Positions 43,456 through 52,650 are shown, counted from the first letter of the stretch. The stretch: 64,000 nt of DNA from Roseburia zhanii (GCF_014287635.1 NZ_JACOPH010000007.1:62001-126000), one strand, 5' to 3'. The notes: generated by a model not told the origin, from the sequence alone. A program made the numbers and translations.

Positions 43456-44955
43456 ATGAATAAGAAGAAATTTGCGATTATATTTGGAGCGATCGTGGTC
43501 GCAGCAGTTGCAGCCGCAGTGATCTGGTATTTTTTTGGAGATGGAAGACATGACAGCAAGGATCGTGTATATGTCGAAAAAGTATCGGTGATCATGGGAA
43601 CGGCTACCGGTGCACAAAACCGCTATTCCGGTGTGGTACAACCACAGAAATCGGTCGAAATCAATGCAGATTCCGATCGTACTGTAAAAGAAGTTTTAGT
43701 TAAAGTAGGAGATACTGTAGAAGAAGGAACTCCATTATTTAATTATGATACAGATGATCTGAATATGGATCTTTCACAGGCAAAGTTAGAATTAGAGAAT
43801 CAGGATATCGAGATCTCTAATTATAAGACGCAGATCTCAGAATTAGAAAAAGAGAAAAAAGATGCCGCAGAAGCAGATAAATTTGAATATACAACCCAGA
43901 TCCAGTCTATTCAGACACAGATCAAACAGGCAGAATTTGAAAAGTCCAGCAAACAGTTAGAAATGGACAAGATCCAGAAAAAGATTGATAGTTCACAGGT
44001 AACAAGTACCGCTGCAGGTGTAGTAAAAAGTATTAACGATGGACAGTCACAGGAAGCAGGAGATACCTCCTCATCTTCTGTATTTATGACCATTTTATCA
44101 ACAGGAGAATACCGTATACAGGGAACAGTCAATGAACAGAACATAGGTATGATCTCAGCTGGCGAGGATGTAATCGTTCGTTCAAGAGTTGATGAAAATA
44201 TCACATGGAAAGGTACGATCGATAAAATAGAAACAGGAGAGCCATCAAGTTCTTCTGACAGTGGAGATACGGGAGATTCTTCTGAGGATTCTTCTGCTGT
44301 TTCAAGCAGGTATCCATTTTATGTAACGTTAGAAAATGCAGATGGCCTGATGTTAGGACAGCATGTCCTGATCGAATTAGATAATGGTCAGATGGAAGAA
44401 AAAGAGGGTATCTGGCTCTACAGCAGCTATATCGTGATGGAAGATGGAGAAACAGCGGCCGGCATGGAAGATTTAATGGAAGGTACAGAGAGTACCTTTG
44501 AGGATCTTGCCGAGAGTACAGAAACCTATGGAATGGAAGATCTGACCGAAGGTACAGAAACAGGAACGGCGCAGAATGCATTTGTATGGGCGGATAATGG
44601 CAATGGCAGGTTAGAGAAACGTGCAGTGACATTAGGTGCATATGATGCAGATCTAGATGAATATGAGATACTTTCCGGTCTGACAGAAGATGATCTGATC
44701 GCATGGCCGATGGAAGGATTATACGAAGGAATTATCACTGTTACAGATATGGATGAAGTAGATTATTCTTCTGATCTATATAATCAGGATGGTGACACAG
44801 AAGCCATGTGGGACAATTCCGAGTCTATGTGGGATGATACCGAATATATGTGGGATACCGAAGGCATGACGGATGAGGGCATGATGAGTGATGTGATCCC
44901 GGATACAAGAGAAGCTGGCGTAGAAGATCTATCAGGTGCGGAGGTGTCTGAATGA
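43456..44955 (+). CDS. Membrane fusion adaptor, HlyD/RND-type (adaptor 1)
   Basis: The 499-residue protein has an N-terminal membrane anchor (about 5-27), a lipoyl-like half (VVQPQKSVEINADSDRTVKE), a coiled-coil hairpin (about 95-180), the second lipoyl half (AAGVVKSINDGQSQEAGD) and a beta-barrel region. It would link the membrane complex to the cell surface of an ABC exporter. The later part has acidic repeats (MEDLMEGTE, MEDLTEGTE) inserted in the barrel region, and an acidic tail with repeated MWD motifs (ESMWDDTEYMWD) not normal for the family. It overlaps the ATPase gene by 4 bp. AGGAGG precedes the start. Confidence 0.85.
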   Translation: MNKKKFAIIFGAIVVAAVAAAVIWYFFGDGRHDSKDRVYVEKVSVIMGTATGAQNRYSGVVQPQKSVEINADSDRTVKEVLVKVGDTVEEGTPLFNYDTDDLNMDLSQAKLELENQDIEISNYKTQISELEKEKKDAAEADKFEYTTQIQSIQTQIKQAEFEKSSKQLEMDKIQKKIDSSQVTSTAAGVVKSINDGQSQEAGDTSSSSVFMTILSTGEYRIQGTVNEQNIGMISAGEDVIVRSRVDENITWKGTIDKIETGEPSSSSDSGDTGDSSEDSSAVSSRYPFYVTLENADGLMLGQHVLIELDNGQMEEKEGIWLYSSYIVMEDGETAAGMEDLMEGTESTFEDLAESTETYGMEDLTEGTETGTAQNAFVWADNGNGRLEKRAVTLGAYDADLDEYEILSGLTEDDLIAWPMEGLYEGIITVTDMDEVDYSSDLYNQDGDTEAMWDNSESMWDDTEYMWDTEGMTDEGMMSDVIPDTREAGVEDLSGAEVSE

Positions 44956-45803
44956 TACTGGATTTAAGAAATATTTTTAAGGACTATAATCAGGACAAGC
45001 TGGTAGTGCCGGTATTAAAAGATATCAGCCTTCAGGTAGAAGAAGGAGAATATGTAGCGATCATGGGACCTTCCGGTTCCGGTAAAACAACACTGATGAA
45101 TATTATCGGTTGTTTAGACAGACCAACATCTGGTGAGTTTTATTTAGCTGGAACAGATGTGTTAAAGTTAAAAGACAGGGAACTTTCAGATGTTCGTTTA
45201 AACAGCATCGGGTTTGTATTTCAGAGTTTCCATCTGATGCCAAGAGAGTCAGCATTGGAAAATGTTTCTCTGCCGCTAAGTTATGCAGGTATCAAAAAGA
45301 AAGAACGTAAGGAACGTGCCTTAAAGGCATTAGCAAGAGTCGGTTTAGAGGAGCGTGCCTTATTTATGCCAACGCAGTTATCCGGTGGACAGAAACAGAG
45401 GGTTGCGATCGCAAGGGCAATGGTGAATAATCCGAAGATCCTATTAGCAGATGAACCGACCGGTGCCTTAGATTCTAAGTCCGGTGCCCAGATCATGGAA
45501 CTGTTCCAGAAGTTAAACGATGAGGGTGTGACGATTGTTATGATCACACACGATAAGAATATTGCGGCACATGCAAAGCAGGTTTATCATATCATCGATG
45601 GTGAGATCTCAAAAGATGGAAATGAACAGACCGATGAAAATATGGAACAGACCGATGAAAATATGGAGCAGACCAAAGAAAAAGAAATCAAGACAGAAAA
45701 AGTGACGTTAGAAAAGAAAACTGTGGGAGAGGCAGAAGCAGAGAAAAAAACAGATGATCAGGATGATACAATAGAGGAGGCATCAGATGAAAAAGAAACT
45801 TAA
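44952..45803 (+). CDS. ABC exporter ATPase, MacB/LolD-like
   Basis: The 283-residue ATPase has Walker A GPSGSGKTT, the MacB-type Q-loop region GFVFQSFHLMPRESALENV, signature LSGGQKQRVAIARA, Walker B ILLADEPTGALD and switch histidine in MITHD. The first ~225 residues are the standard domain. The last ~55 residues are a charged extension with tandem EQTDENM repeats, probably disordered. It drives a MacB-type mechanotransmission exporter, most often for peptides, lipids or toxins. It overlaps both adaptor genes (4 bp and 17 bp), so all are coupled. Confidence 0.9.
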   Translation: MILDLRNIFKDYNQDKLVVPVLKDISLQVEEGEYVAIMGPSGSGKTTLMNIIGCLDRPTSGEFYLAGTDVLKLKDRELSDVRLNSIGFVFQSFHLMPRESALENVSLPLSYAGIKKKERKERALKALARVGLEERALFMPTQLSGGQKQRVAIARAMVNNPKILLADEPTGALDSKSGAQIMELFQKLNDEGVTIVMITHDKNIAAHAKQVYHIIDGEISKDGNEQTDENMEQTDENMEQTKEKEIKTEKVTLEKKTVGEAEAEKKTDDQDDTIEEASDEKET

Positions 45804-47679
45804 AAAATTTTTTGTTGTGCTGTTAGTACTCCTGCTGATCGGTGGTGCAGCAGCCGGTGGTGCATACGCATACCAGTCCTATCAGAAAGAAAATACGCAG
45901 ACACAGGTGTTTTATGTTTCTAACTTAAGTTATGGATATTCGAGTGATGCCATGACAAGTGCCGGCTACGTGACAAATGACTATGAGCAGTCTGTCTATT
46001 TAGAGGATAAGTCAGTTGTAGAAGTCAAGGTAGAAGAGGGTACAAAAGTAAAGATCGGAGATCCTCTGCTGGTATTAGACACGACAGAAGAGCAGTTACA
46101 GATTGATATGAAGAATCTGGAGCTGCAAAAAGTAGAAAATGACATTAAGATCGCAGAGAAGGATATTACAGAATTAAAAAAAAGGATTCCCGGAAGTTCA
46201 ACAACGACTAATAACCAGTCACAAGGAAACGGAACGAGCGGAAGCGGTACGAGTGGAACAAGCGGAAGCGGTACGAATGGCAGCAGTGGAAGCGGTACGA
46301 ATGGAACGAACGGAAGCGGTACGAGTGGAACAAGCGGAAGTGGCACGAATGGCAGTAGTGGAAGTGGAAGCAGTACGAAAGGGAGCAGTTTAAGCAGCAA
46401 TTCCGCAAAAGGCATCAGTGCAATCAGCAGCACAGATGATTTTCATCTGGCAAATGCAAAAGGAGCATCTACGACAACTACATCAGCAGGATCTAGTGTG
46501 ATCATCATGGAAGTAGAACAGCGTGATGGAGATGCTTATAACTATATAGATAAAAATGCAGAACCATATGAAGGAAAAGGAACACCGGAAAAACCATACC
46601 GGTTTCTTTGTACACAGGAATGTTATGTGTTAGGTTCTTATTTGAATCAGCTTGTCAAAAATGAGCAGGTAGCAGCATTTGAGATCTGGAGTGGAAACAG
46701 TGTGGATGAAGGTACACTGTTAAGCTGTTGGACAGTCAACGGAACTGAAAGAAGTACAGTTGCAGAAGATTCTAAATGGAAAGTGGCAACACAGCAGCAG
46801 ATCACGACCGAAGTAGCAGCCGAGGATGAAGATGACGATAGTGATACTGACGACGATGACGATTCTGATAATTCGGGAAGTTCAGGCAGTTCAAGTTCGA
46901 ACAGTTCTGGGGCGGGCAGCAGTCAGGATGATGACGATGATGATGGTAAGACTGTCGATGAATTGAAAAAAGATCTTGCTGAAAAGGAAAGCGATTTAAA
47001 AGAACTTCAGATTGATAAGAAATCAGCGGAATTAGAACTTGAAAAACTTCAGAAAGCCAAAGATCAGGCAACGATCCTTGCAACGATCAACGGTGTGGTC
47101 ACTACAATCGGTGATTTAGAAAACCCACCGACCGATGGATCTGCTTTTATGGAAATTTCAGGTGCAGAGGGGTTGTATATCAAAGGTGCGGTCAGTGAAC
47201 TTTTATTAGACCAGATTGAAGTCGGACAGGAAATCTCTGCAAATTCATGGAGTGACGGACAGACTTATCCGGCAAAGATCACGGAAATTTCTGAATATCC
47301 ATCTGATAACAGCGGCGGATATTATGGTGAGGGCAATCCGAATGTTTCCTATTATTCATTTACTGCATATATGGAAGAATCCACGGGACTTAGCAATGGA
47401 GATTATGTGGATCTTTCAATCATGCCGGTAGATTCTGAGGAAAGTGCAAATTCGTTATATATAGAAAAAGCGTATGTCAGAACAGAAAATGGCAAATCCT
47501 ATGTGTTAAAAGCAGGAGAAGATGACAGACTGGTAAAACAGTATGTACAGACTGGCAAAACGATCTATGGTTCTGCGGTTGAGATCAAGGCAGGACTAAA
47601 AGATGATGACAGGATTGCATTTCCTTATGGAAAAACTGCTAAAGAAGGTGTCAAAGCAGTAGATTCCGATGAAAATTAA
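45787..47679 (+). CDS. Membrane fusion adaptor with Gly/Ser/Thr-rich insert (adaptor 2)
   Basis: The 630-residue protein has an N-terminal membrane segment (about 8-29), the first lipoyl half (SVVEVKVEEGTKVKIGDPLL) and two coiled-coil stretches (about 100-135 and 395-435). The second lipoyl half (ATINGVVTTIGDLENPP) and a beta barrel end the protein. Between the coils lie a repetitive Gly/Ser/Thr/Asn segment (about 145-205), a folded-looking segment with YRFLCTQECYVLGSYLNQL, and an Asp/Ser acidic linker. That is an unusual build for an adaptor and suggests an extra exposed domain. It is the second adaptor in the operon. Overlap with the ATPase gene is 17 bp. Confidence 0.8.
   Translation: MKKKLKKFFVVLLVLLLIGGAAAGGAYAYQSYQKENTQTQVFYVSNLSYGYSSDAMTSAGYVTNDYEQSVYLEDKSVVEVKVEEGTKVKIGDPLLVLDTTEEQLQIDMKNLELQKVENDIKIAEKDITELKKRIPGSSTTTNNQSQGNGTSGSGTSGTSGSGTNGSSGSGTNGTNGSGTSGTSGSGTNGSSGSGSSTKGSSLSSNSAKGISAISSTDDFHLANAKGASTTTTSAGSSVIIMEVEQRDGDAYNYIDKNAEPYEGKGTPEKPYRFLCTQECYVLGSYLNQLVKNEQVAAFEIWSGNSVDEGTLLSCWTVNGTERSTVAEDSKWKVATQQQITTEVAAEDEDDDSDTDDDDDSDNSGSSGSSSSNSSGAGSSQDDDDDDGKTVDELKKDLAEKESDLKELQIDKKSAELELEKLQKAKDQATILATINGVVTTIGDLENPPTDGSAFMEISGAEGLYIKGAVSELLLDQIEVGQEISANSWSDGQTYPAKITEISEYPSDNSGGYYGEGNPNVSYYSFTAYMEESTGLSNGDYVDLSIMPVDSEESANSLYIEKAYVRTENGKSYVLKAGEDDRLVKQYVQTGKTIYGSAVEIKAGLKDDDRIAFPYGKTAKEGVKAVDSDEN
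46222..46380 (+). repeat. Degenerate in-frame tandem repeats in adaptor 2
   Basis: Units built on GGAAGCGGTACGA(A/G)TGG, mostly 24-30 bp, encode GSGTSGTSGSGTNGSS-type sequence. The near-identity of units suggests length variation by slippage in frame. Confidence 0.75.
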
Positions 47680-47694
47680 CAGCGGAGGAATATA

Positions 47695-48948
47695 ATGTTA
47701 GAGAATATTCGATTATCGTTTAAGGGTATCTGGTCTCATAAAATGCGTTCCTTTTTAACGATGCTTGGTATCATTATTGGTATTGCAGCAATTATTGCAA
47801 TTGTTTCAACAATTAAGGGAACAAATGAGCAGATCAAAGAAAATCTGATCGGTTCAGGTGATAATACCGTTGAGATAGCTTTGTATCAGGGCGACTGGAC
47901 ATATGAAATGGGTTATGAAGGTGTACCGGATGGTGTTCCTGTCATCAGTCAGAATGTGTTAAGTCAGATCAAAGATATCGATCATGTGGAAAATGCATCC
48001 TTATATTTGTCCAGACAGGATTATGACGGTGTTTATTATCTGAATACAGCATTATCCGGCGGCTATGTGATCGGTGTGGATCAGAACTATTTTAATACCT
48101 GTAATTATATGATCCGGAAAGGTCGTGGATTTACAGAAAAAGATTACAAAGACTACCATAAAGTAGCGTTGTTAGATTCTGATTCCGCAGATGTATTGTT
48201 TCAGGGAGAAGATCCGTTAGGAAAGACGATTGAGATCCATAAAGAGCCATATACAGTGATCGGAATAGTAACAAAATCCAAGGAATTTGAGCCGGTCATT
48301 AATAGTATCGATGATTATTACACCTATGCACAGGATAGTGCCGGAAAGATCTATATACCGGATTCTACATGGCCGATCGTATATCAGTATGATGAACCGC
48401 AGAATTTAGTTATCCAGGTGACAAGTACTGATGATATGACAAATGCCGGAAAAGAAAGTGCAAATATTTTAAATACTTACCTGAATGTTAGTGACGAAAC
48501 GATCAAATACAAAGCAGAAGACTTATTAGAACAGGCAAAACAGATACAACAGCTAGGAGAATCTACGAACAATATGTTGATCTGGATCGCCGGTATTTCC
48601 CTGATCGTAGGTGGTATCGGGGTTATGAACATTATGCTGGTATCTGTTACAGAACGTACACAGGAAATTGGTTTAAAGAAAGCTATCGGAGCGAAAAAGT
48701 CTAATATTTTAGGACAGTTTTTAACAGAAGCATCCGTCCTCACGAGTATGGGTGGAATATTAGGCGTCGCATCCGGAATCGGTTTAGCGGAATTGATCTC
48801 AAAATTTAGTGAAACACCGGTAGCAATCAGTATTCCGGCAGCGATCGGAGCCGTTGCCTTTTCCATGATCATTGGAATCGTATTTGGTATGTTACCGTCT
48901 TATAAAGCAGCAAATTTAGATCCAATCGAAGCATTGCGGAGAGAATAA
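47695..48948 (+). CDS. ABC exporter permease, MacB/FtsX-like
   Basis: The 417-residue permease has one N-terminal membrane segment (about 22-42, MLGIIIGIAAIIAIVSTIKG), a large extracellular MacB periplasmic core domain (about 50-280), and three C-terminal membrane segments (FtsX domain, about 290-410). GVMNIMLVSVTERTQEIGLK and SYKAANLDPIEALRRE are diagnostic. It forms the membrane part of the exporter with the two adaptors and the ATPase. The cargo is not evident, as no precursor peptide gene is near. Confidence 0.92.
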   Translation: MLENIRLSFKGIWSHKMRSFLTMLGIIIGIAAIIAIVSTIKGTNEQIKENLIGSGDNTVEIALYQGDWTYEMGYEGVPDGVPVISQNVLSQIKDIDHVENASLYLSRQDYDGVYYLNTALSGGYVIGVDQNYFNTCNYMIRKGRGFTEKDYKDYHKVALLDSDSADVLFQGEDPLGKTIEIHKEPYTVIGIVTKSKEFEPVINSIDDYYTYAQDSAGKIYIPDSTWPIVYQYDEPQNLVIQVTSTDDMTNAGKESANILNTYLNVSDETIKYKAEDLLEQAKQIQQLGESTNNMLIWIAGISLIVGGIGVMNIMLVSVTERTQEIGLKKAIGAKKSNILGQFLTEASVLTSMGGILGVASGIGLAELISKFSETPVAISIPAAIGAVAFSMIIGIVFGMLPSYKAANLDPIEALRRE

Positions 48949-48996
48949 GAAGTGGTTTACAGCTTATATTACGTATAAAATGGCATTTAGCTTATC

Positions 48997-49210
48997 ACCT
49001 GTATGGACATATTTATGCATGATTGATATGTCATACAGGTTATGTCTGAACTGTTGTTACTGTTCACACCTAACGGTGTGGCCAGCAACGATTACAGCCC
49101 ATTAAAAATGCCTCTACGAGGCAGGGCTGTAATTACACAATAATTAACACTATGGCACATAGCTTGACAGCGCAGTGTCAAGCTTGCGTCTGAACAATAA
49201 CGAACTGTTA
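48997..49210. repeat. Multi-hairpin intergenic element upstream of the pilus-like operon
   Basis: The 406-bp gap 48949-49354 holds no gene, but five stem-loops. These are ACCTGTATG/CATACAGGT (48997-49040), CACACC/GGTGTG (49065-49080), ATTACAGCCC/GGGCTGTAAT (49091-49133) enclosing GCCTC/GAGGC (49110-49122), and AGCTTGACA/TGTCAAGCT (49161-49184). TTGTTACTGTTCA (from 49053) is nearly the inverse of TGAACAATAACGA (from 49191) and bounds the middle part. Similar words occur at 41750-41800, suggesting a dispersed family. Confidence 0.55.
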
Positions 49211-49239
49211 CACCGAATGCATAAAAATTAAAAAAAGTC

Positions 49240-49268
49240 TTTACAATCAAACATTTATAGTGTATTAT
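49240..49268 (+). promoter_or_regulatory. Strong sigma-A promoter of the Tad-like operon
   Basis: TTTACA at 49240-49245 and TATTAT at 49263-49268 have a perfect 17-bp spacer. Transcription should start near 49275, leaving an AT-rich leader of about 85 bases before the first gene. Confidence 0.7.
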
Positions 49269-49360
49269 AAATATATCTTTTAAATCTTTTTATCAAATTA
49301 TTTTATTCAGACAAATTCCAGACATACAAACATTATAACAGCATAAAAGGGGGAATGTGG

Positions 49361-49918
49361 TTGCATATAGCGTTCTATGGCATTGCACCTGAAGTTGGTA
49401 CAAGTGCAAATATGAAAGCGGTTGCAGCAGGTTTTTTACAATATCAGAATCGTTATGTAAAAATCACAGAAGATGAAGAATCTGATTTTGTATTTTCGGA
49501 AGAACTGGTATTTACTGACTGCACAAACAATAGACACGCAGAAGAAATCATCGGAAAAAGTGATCTGTTAGTCTATAATCTGTTAATTCCATATCAGGAA
49601 TTAGAAACTGTCTATTTCAGACATTCCATGGTTCAAAAGAACATCATTTTTCTAATCGGAAAATATTATCAGGACAAATTTTATGACAAAACAAAATTAG
49701 CAAGGACATACCGTATTGCAGAGGAAAGGATCTGTACCATTCCTTACAGCCCAAGATTTCAAAAAGCATATGAAAATGAAACAATCTTACAGTATGTAAG
49801 GGAACAGCAAGGTAAACAGACAAGTTTAGAAGCTGTAGAATTTACAGCATGTCTACAACAGATGATACAGGCAGTATGTACCTGTACAAGCAGAAAAGGA
49901 GAAATTTATTATGGATGA
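49361..49918 (+). CDS. TadZ/MinD-like protein with degenerate P-loop
   Basis: TTG 49361 is chosen because AAGGGGG lies 7 bp upstream and gives MHIAFYGIAPEVG; ATG 49355 is only 1 bp from it. The 185-residue protein starts like a ParA/MinD ATPase, but the deviant Walker A GKGGVGKT(T/S) is replaced by GIAPEVGTSANM, keeping the downstream GTSANM part and losing both lysines. TadZ/CpaE proteins, which place Tad pilus machines in the cell, often have such atypical P-loops. It is much shorter than full TadZ. It overlaps the next gene by 8 bp in front of the CpaF-type ATPase, which supports the assignment by context. Confidence 0.6.
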   Translation: MHIAFYGIAPEVGTSANMKAVAAGFLQYQNRYVKITEDEESDFVFSEELVFTDCTNNRHAEEIIGKSDLLVYNLLIPYQELETVYFRHSMVQKNIIFLIGKYYQDKFYDKTKLARTYRIAEERICTIPYSPRFQKAYENETILQYVREQQGKQTSLEAVEFTACLQQMIQAVCTCTSRKGEIYYG

Positions 49919-50099
49919 AATTTTTAAACAGTATGGTTCAACAATTATTACCGTATTAGCAATCATAGCAGTGATCGGCATTATTACCTTAGTCATTGGA
50001 AATGACAGCAACAGTATTGTCTATCAGAAATTTACAGAGCTGATCACGAACTTCTATGACAGGGCAAATACGACGGCAGGATTTACGGTAACACCATAG
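49911..50099 (+). CDS. Flp-like small membrane protein 1
   Basis: The 62-residue protein begins MDEIFKQYGSTIITVLAIIAV: a short N-terminus with QYG at positions 7-9, then a hydrophobic span of about 20 residues and a polar C-terminal part (YQKFTELITNFYDRANTT). Tad/Flp pilins have an EYG motif at the start of the mature hydrophobic helix. Here the motif is present as QYG, but the usual leader is missing. Three more proteins downstream share the M-x-(E/N)-(I/V)-x-x-(E/Q)YG start. AAGGAGA precedes ATG 49911. A pilin or minor structural subunit is inferred. Confidence 0.6.
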   Translation: MDEIFKQYGSTIITVLAIIAVIGIITLVIGNDSNSIVYQKFTELITNFYDRANTTAGFTVTP

Positions 50100-50114
50100 A
50101 AAGGGGAGATATGA

Positions 50115-51245
50115 TTGGAACAGACGGGAATCAGGCTGAGTGCAGAAGCATTTGGACCACTGTACCCATATATTGTAAATCCGGAGATCACAGATGTGGA
50201 CTATAACGGCACAGATCTCTGGATCGTTACCACAGACAACAGGCGGCGTAAGATCGATACGGCAAAAGAGAGTATCAGTACATCTTTTTTAGAACAGTTT
50301 TGCGGAAGGGTTGCAAATGAAGTAAGCAGAAGTTTTAACCAGATGGAAAATGTCTTAGAAGCAGAAACGGAAAACTTAAGGATCACAATGGTACATGAGT
50401 CAGTTGCAGTTTCTGGAAGATCTTTTTCGATACGGAAATCCCTTCCGGCAGTCCGTTTTTCACCGGATGAAGCGGTGGCGGCAGAATATTGTTCAGCGGA
50501 AATGTTAGGGCTGCTGGTAAATTGCGTTTTAGCAAAAATGAATTTTGTCTTTTGTGGAGAACCGGCAGCGGGAAAAACAGAATGTGCAAAATTTTTTTCA
50601 CAGTTTATACCGGCAAATGAGAAAGTAATCACGATCGAGGATAATCCCGAATGGCATTACAGACAGATCAATCCCGGAAAAGACTGTGTCGAATTAAAAA
50701 TAAATTCCAGATTAGATTATTCCAAAGCGATCAAGACCTGCTTGAGATTAAATCCGAACTGGCTGATGTTATCCGAAGTCCGGTCAAAAGAGGCAAAGTC
50801 ATTGATTGAATGCTGGTCTACCGGAATCAAGGGATTTACAACACTTCATACCGATGATGTACGAAAAATCCCAGACCGCCTTTTAAATATGATGGAACAT
50901 CAGATGGATGCAGAGCGGTTGGTCAATGATATTTATTCGTATGTAGATGTAGGTATCCTGCTTCGGAAGAAAGAGAATTTAAAAGATGGGACGATCCGGC
51001 GTTATATCGATCAGATCTGTTTTTTCTATAGGAAAAAAATGGATAACCGGATCGCACTGATCGCAAAGGATGGAGTACTGCAGCAGGCTGCCTTACCCGA
51101 GGAGATCGTGGACCGTTTTTACAGGGAAGGGATCATGCAGCCGATGGAGTGTAAGATTTTAGGCAGACTGTCTGATTCAAAAAAGAAAGAGTACCGGTTG
51201 GGGAACAAAGAGAAGGAGAGGTGGGGTGGCAATGAAACAGAATAG
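50115..51245 (+). CDS. CpaF/TadA-type secretion ATPase
   Basis: The start is TTG 50115, with AGGGGAG 6 bp upstream; no in-frame ATG is suitable. The 376-residue protein is a PilT-class hexameric ATPase with Walker A GEPAAGKTE, Asp box ITIEDNPEW, Walker B WLMLSEVRSKEAK and His box TTLHTDDVRKIPDRLLN. The segment RSFSIRK before Walker A is typical of CpaF. It energises pilus assembly or secretion from the cytoplasmic face. It lies within the Tad-like operon and overlaps the TadB/TadC-like gene by 20 bp. Confidence 0.9.
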   Translation: MEQTGIRLSAEAFGPLYPYIVNPEITDVDYNGTDLWIVTTDNRRRKIDTAKESISTSFLEQFCGRVANEVSRSFNQMENVLEAETENLRITMVHESVAVSGRSFSIRKSLPAVRFSPDEAVAAEYCSAEMLGLLVNCVLAKMNFVFCGEPAAGKTECAKFFSQFIPANEKVITIEDNPEWHYRQINPGKDCVELKINSRLDYSKAIKTCLRLNPNWLMLSEVRSKEAKSLIECWSTGIKGFTTLHTDDVRKIPDRLLNMMEHQMDAERLVNDIYSYVDVGILLRKKENLKDGTIRRYIDQICFFYRKKMDNRIALIAKDGVLQQAALPEEIVDRFYREGIMQPMECKILGRLSDSKKKEYRLGNKEKERWGGNETE

Positions 51246-52641
51246 CCTGTATGGCATGGGGCTGTTGGGTCTGGGCGTGCTTTTGGCATATTTGTACCGG
51301 CTGCAGCTTCCGTTTGCACTCATATTGATCTTAACAGAACTTTTTATATTTCCAAAGTGGCTTAGGGGAAAGCAAAGACAGAAAACAGAGGAAAAAAGGT
51401 TTTCAGATGTCAATATTTATTTGGAACAGATGCTGTATTCATTCCGAAAATCCGGAAAGATCCTATCGGCATTATTAGATGTGGAAAAACTGTTCCCGAC
51501 AGGCAGCATGGGGGAAACCATACATGAAGCGGCAGGTTATATCCAGGAAACGTATGATGGAGAAAAAATCACAGAAAAAGCACTTACAATCATTGAAACA
51601 GAATATCCCACACGACGGATGGTTTCGGCGCACAGACTGATGTTAAAAGCAGAGCAGATAGGGGGCAGTTGCGAGGCATCTATCCGTATTCTGTTAAAAG
51701 ACAGGGATATGTGGGAAAAAGAAACCTTATCTTACCGCAGACATTGTCAGATGCAGAAAAGAAATATTACGGCAGCGATCATGTTGTCCGCATCACTCTG
51801 TCTGATGACTCCCCTGCTTTGTCAGACTTCCCTGCAGCAGATCAGCGTAACAGAACAACTGATATACCAGATTACTACGATGCTGATGCTGTTAGCAGTC
51901 ATGGGGATCTATCTATATACAGAAACTTATTTTACAAGGGACTGGCTGTCAGATGATGAAAAAGGACAGGAGATCGGTGCAGTGAAAACATACCAGAAAG
52001 TCGTAAATTATGATTTCAAAAAAGCACGAAGAAAAAGTTTTCTATGGGCAGCACCGGTACTGGCAGCTTCAGGTATCTGTATGATCTTAGATATGTGGGG
52101 GATGGCACTGATATTGATACCGATTGGGATATTCCTGTTATTTCAGCATCGTATCGATTATGCATTAGCAAAAAGATCGGTGATACGTGAGATCCGTAAA
52201 GTATTTCCGGACTGGCTGATGGAAGTGTCCCTGCTTTTGCAGACAGAAAATGTGGCTAATTCCATTCAAAAAAGTATTCCTTATGCTCCGTTGATCTTAA
52301 AAAGTGAATTAGAACTTTTAGTGGAACGTATTGCAGTTACACCCGAATCAAACCTGCCATATTCGGAGTTCTTGCAGGAGTTTAGCATACCGGAAACCGC
52401 ATCGGCAATGGGAATGCTCTATTCATTATCCGACGGCGGCGGTTCCGATGCAGGAGTACAGATTGAAGAAATACTGACAAGAAATGCACAATGGAAAAAA
52501 GATGCGGAAGAAATGGCAAATAAGGATAAATTAGGGAAGATGTATCTTTTGTTTTTACTTCCTGCATTATTAGGCGCATTGAAAATGGTTGTGGATATGA
52601 CATTGATCTTATTTGCCTTTTTTGGCGGAATACATGGATAG
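51226..52641 (+). CDS. TadB/TadC-like platform protein, apparently both halves in one
   Basis: GTG 51226 has AAGGAG 7 bp upstream; ATG 51232 in frame is also possible. The 471-residue protein has membrane segments near 10-40, 185-205, 215-232, 270-305 and 435-467. The first half has a cytoplasmic T2SSF-like segment (SDVNIYLEQMLYSFRKSGKI, AHRLMLKAEQIGGSCEASIR) like TadB. The second half repeats the pattern (EIRKVFPDWLMEVSLLLQ, FLLPALLGALKMVVDMTL), as in TadC. Tad systems normally have two separate proteins. It would be the membrane platform moved by the CpaF ATPase. Confidence 0.7.
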   Translation: MAMKQNSLYGMGLLGLGVLLAYLYRLQLPFALILILTELFIFPKWLRGKQRQKTEEKRFSDVNIYLEQMLYSFRKSGKILSALLDVEKLFPTGSMGETIHEAAGYIQETYDGEKITEKALTIIETEYPTRRMVSAHRLMLKAEQIGGSCEASIRILLKDRDMWEKETLSYRRHCQMQKRNITAAIMLSASLCLMTPLLCQTSLQQISVTEQLIYQITTMLMLLAVMGIYLYTETYFTRDWLSDDEKGQEIGAVKTYQKVVNYDFKKARRKSFLWAAPVLAASGICMILDMWGMALILIPIGIFLLFQHRIDYALAKRSVIREIRKVFPDWLMEVSLLLQTENVANSIQKSIPYAPLILKSELELLVERIAVTPESNLPYSEFLQEFSIPETASAMGMLYSLSDGGGSDAGVQIEEILTRNAQWKKDAEEMANKDKLGKMYLLFLLPALLGALKMVVDMTLILFAFFGGIHG

Positions 52642-52650
52642 GAGGATGGC

